A stretch of 7,694 bases of DNA, taken from positions 1-7,694 of the forward strand of contig JALXCS010000079.1 in NCBI GenBank assembly GCA_026990815.1. The letters run 5' to 3'. Position numbers and translations under genes: made by a program. Below are positions 6,892 to 7,694 of this stretch, in pieces (within the stretch, counting starts at the first letter, position 1; each line of letters starts with the position of its first letter). This DNA is from Methylomonas sp. GTDB lineage: Bacteria; Pseudomonadota; Gammaproteobacteria; Methylococcales; Methylomonadaceae. The notes beneath the pieces were generated by a model. It worked only from the letters and a program-made list of their open reading frames with translations, was not told the origin of the DNA and made no database searches.

Positions 6892-7049
6892 AGGAACGAT
6901 CAAAAAATAAATTTAACAACTGGCGCAGAATTTTTATTCGCATTCAAGGCATACAAAAAGACGCATAGCAAGCTATGTAACTGTTTGTGTAACGTGAAAG
7001 GCGGATAAAAAGGCAAGGCAGTTGTTAAATTAATCTCTTTCTCGTTCCT
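6892..7049. repeat. 158-bp imperfect palindrome, MITE-like or palindromic interspersed repeat
   Basis: The two 79-base halves are imperfect reverse complements around a centre at 6970/6971. The outer arms AGGAACGA (6892-6899) and TCGTTCCT (7042-7049) pair exactly. A 13-base block AATTTAACAACTG (6910-6922) pairs exactly with 7019-7031, and the arms align without gaps over 31 bases with 5 mismatches. Inner segments TTTTTAT (6931-6937) and ATAAAAA match again, and the centre is CATAGC-AA-GCTATG (6964-6977). There is no coding capacity. The shape fits a non-autonomous transposable element or REP-like repeat. I could not define a target-site duplication, and other genomic copies cannot be tested here. 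Confidence 0.7.
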
Positions 7050-7052
7050 AAG

Positions 7053-7076
7053 TGACCAACATCACCAGATGTGTCA
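7053..7076. other. Small bulged hairpin beside the palindrome
   Basis: TGAC (7053-7056) and ACATC (7059-7063) pair with GATGT (7068-7072) and GTCA (7073-7076) around an ACCA loop, with a 2-base bulge on the left side. GTGTCAACAC (7071-7080) is also a small palindrome and is followed by TTTT. It could be a weak terminator or an operator; nothing decides between these or chance. Confidence 0.3.
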
Positions 7077-7206
7077 ACACTTTTCCACCCTAAATACGAA
7101 GTTCTAATTTTACTGCTACACTTCCCATAAATAGCTTAATCAAGTTAGTACAGCCCCTTTGTGACTTTTGCGTTTTGCTTACTAACGATATCTACGAGAA
7201 ACACCC

Positions 7207-7694
7207 ATGAAAGCAGAATTAATAGATTTATATAAAAAAGCAGACAAGCTCATGTCATTTGTCGTCGTATTACTTTTTTTATTTTCTTTGGCATTGGCCA
7301 TGTGGCATGACACTTGGGGACAAGCAATATTGATTGGCATTCCCTCGGCCGCAGTTCCTTTGGCGCTAATTTATTTGTCACCAGGCAGTCTGGTAACCCG
7401 TTTGGCTGTTGCTACTTCTTTTATGGTTTTTTCTGCATTGCAAATTCAACAGAGCCATGGAGTTGTAGAACTCCATTTTGGGATTTTCGTATTGCTAGCT
7501 TTTTTGCTCTATTATCGTGACTGGATCGTCATTGTTGCTGCAGCAGCCATTATTGCCGCTCATCATTTGCTTTTTAATTATCTTCAAGCTTCGGGATACC
7601 CGGTTTATGTATTTGCTGCTGGCCCATCGTTAACCATGGTTTTTACTCACGCCGCATATGTGATTTTTGAAAGTGGTTTACTAGTTTATATGTC
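7207..7694 (+). CDS. N-terminal membrane sensor domain of a signal-transduction protein, probably a methyl-accepting chemotaxis protein (3' end outside window)
   Basis: The frame is open from the ATG at 7207 to the end of the window: 162 complete codons and no stop. It starts with a short cytoplasmic stretch (MKAELIDLYKKADKLM), then about five hydrophobic segments with short loops. Distinctive stretches are LALAMWHDTWG, LQIQQSHGVVELHFGIFVLLAF, LLYYRDW and AAHHLLFNYLQ. To my knowledge this membrane module is found at the N-terminus of proteobacterial chemoreceptors, followed by a cytoplasmic methyl-accepting domain, and sometimes on GGDEF proteins. The output domain lies outside the window, so chemoreceptor is the favoured call and diguanylate cyclase the alternative. 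The ribosome site is weak (ACGAGA at 7194-7199). A second in-frame ATG at 7252 is possible but would remove the conserved N-terminal tail. Confidence 0.8.
   Translation, partial: MKAELIDLYKKADKLMSFVVVLLFLFSLALAMWHDTWGQAILIGIPSAAVPLALIYLSPGSLVTRLAVATSFMVFSALQIQQSHGVVELHFGIFVLLAFLLYYRDWIVIVAAAAIIAAHHLLFNYLQASGYPVYVFAAGPSLTMVFTHAAYVIFESGLLVYM

Larger units (their letters stand above)
6847..7206. other. Non-coding region of 360 bases between the esterase and the sensor gene
   Basis: No reading frame here looks like a gene. It contains a 158-bp imperfect palindrome (6892-7049), a small bulged hairpin next to it (7053-7076), and about 130 bases of AT-rich leader before the sensor gene. I found no convincing sigma-70 or sigma-28 promoter in the leader; TTGTGA at 7159-7164 lacks a good -10 partner. 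The palindrome may also end transcription from the esterase. Confidence 0.7.

Noticed and set aside
7159..7188. TTGTGA followed by CTAACG/TAACGA as a promoter for the sensor gene
   Set aside because: The -10 match is poor at every sensible spacing.
7314..7520. 68-codon plus-strand frame inside the sensor gene
   Set aside because: It overlaps the longer open frame from 7207, which gives a recognisable membrane sensor domain; this is the shadow in another frame.
1..7694. A new defence or mobile gene system, with yajD (HNH) as its nuclease
   Set aside because: YajD-like proteins are ordinary housekeeping-type genes in gammaproteobacteria, and there are no partner genes, integrase, transposase, att sites or CRISPR-like arrays in the window.

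Overview
The window looks like chromosomal DNA from a moderately AT-rich Gram-negative proteobacterium, most likely a gammaproteobacterium. The evidence is a close YajD homologue, several Sec-type signal peptides, a DsbD-type periplasmic domain, a VPxPA-type C-terminal sorting tail on a secreted hydrolase, and a sensor membrane domain typical of proteobacterial chemoreceptors. I cannot name the species from sequence alone.

Layout. (1) Bases 1-1417, plus strand: the last codons of an unidentified gene, then a secreted subtilisin-like (S8) protease 14 bases downstream, probably in one transcript. (2) Bases 1493-5277, minus strand, convergent with the protease: a two-gene operon. A Kef/CPA2-type cation:proton antiporter comes first, coupled by an ATGA overlap to an exported thioredoxin-fold/SPATA20-type (DUF255) protein that ends in a DsbD-alpha-like domain. 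(3) Bases 5278-5448: a divergent promoter region with candidate sigma-70 promoters facing both ways and AATTGACA-type direct repeats between them. (4) Bases 5449-6846, plus strand: yajD (HNH nuclease family), then an exported GDSL/SGNH esterase with a C-terminal membrane-sorting tail. (5) Bases 6847-7206: non-coding, dominated by a 158-bp imperfect palindrome that looks like a MITE or palindromic interspersed repeat. (6) Bases 7207-7694, plus strand: the membrane sensor end of a signal-transduction protein, probably a methyl-accepting chemotaxis protein, cut by the window edge.

Most genes here are ordinary for their families. The most striking observation is at the start of the GDSL esterase gene. 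An excellent Shine-Dalgarno and ATG at 5822-5836 is out of frame with the enzyme because of an 11-bp perfect tandem duplication. Removing one copy restores a textbook signal peptide, so the gene is either recently frameshifted or switched on and off by repeat slippage. Secondary points are the palindromic element, the non-canonical oxyanion region of the protease, and the coupling of an antiporter to a thiol-redox/SPATA20 fusion protein. I see no CRISPR array, tRNA, rRNA, transposase, phage gene or clear defence system, and no convincing wholly new multi-gene system.
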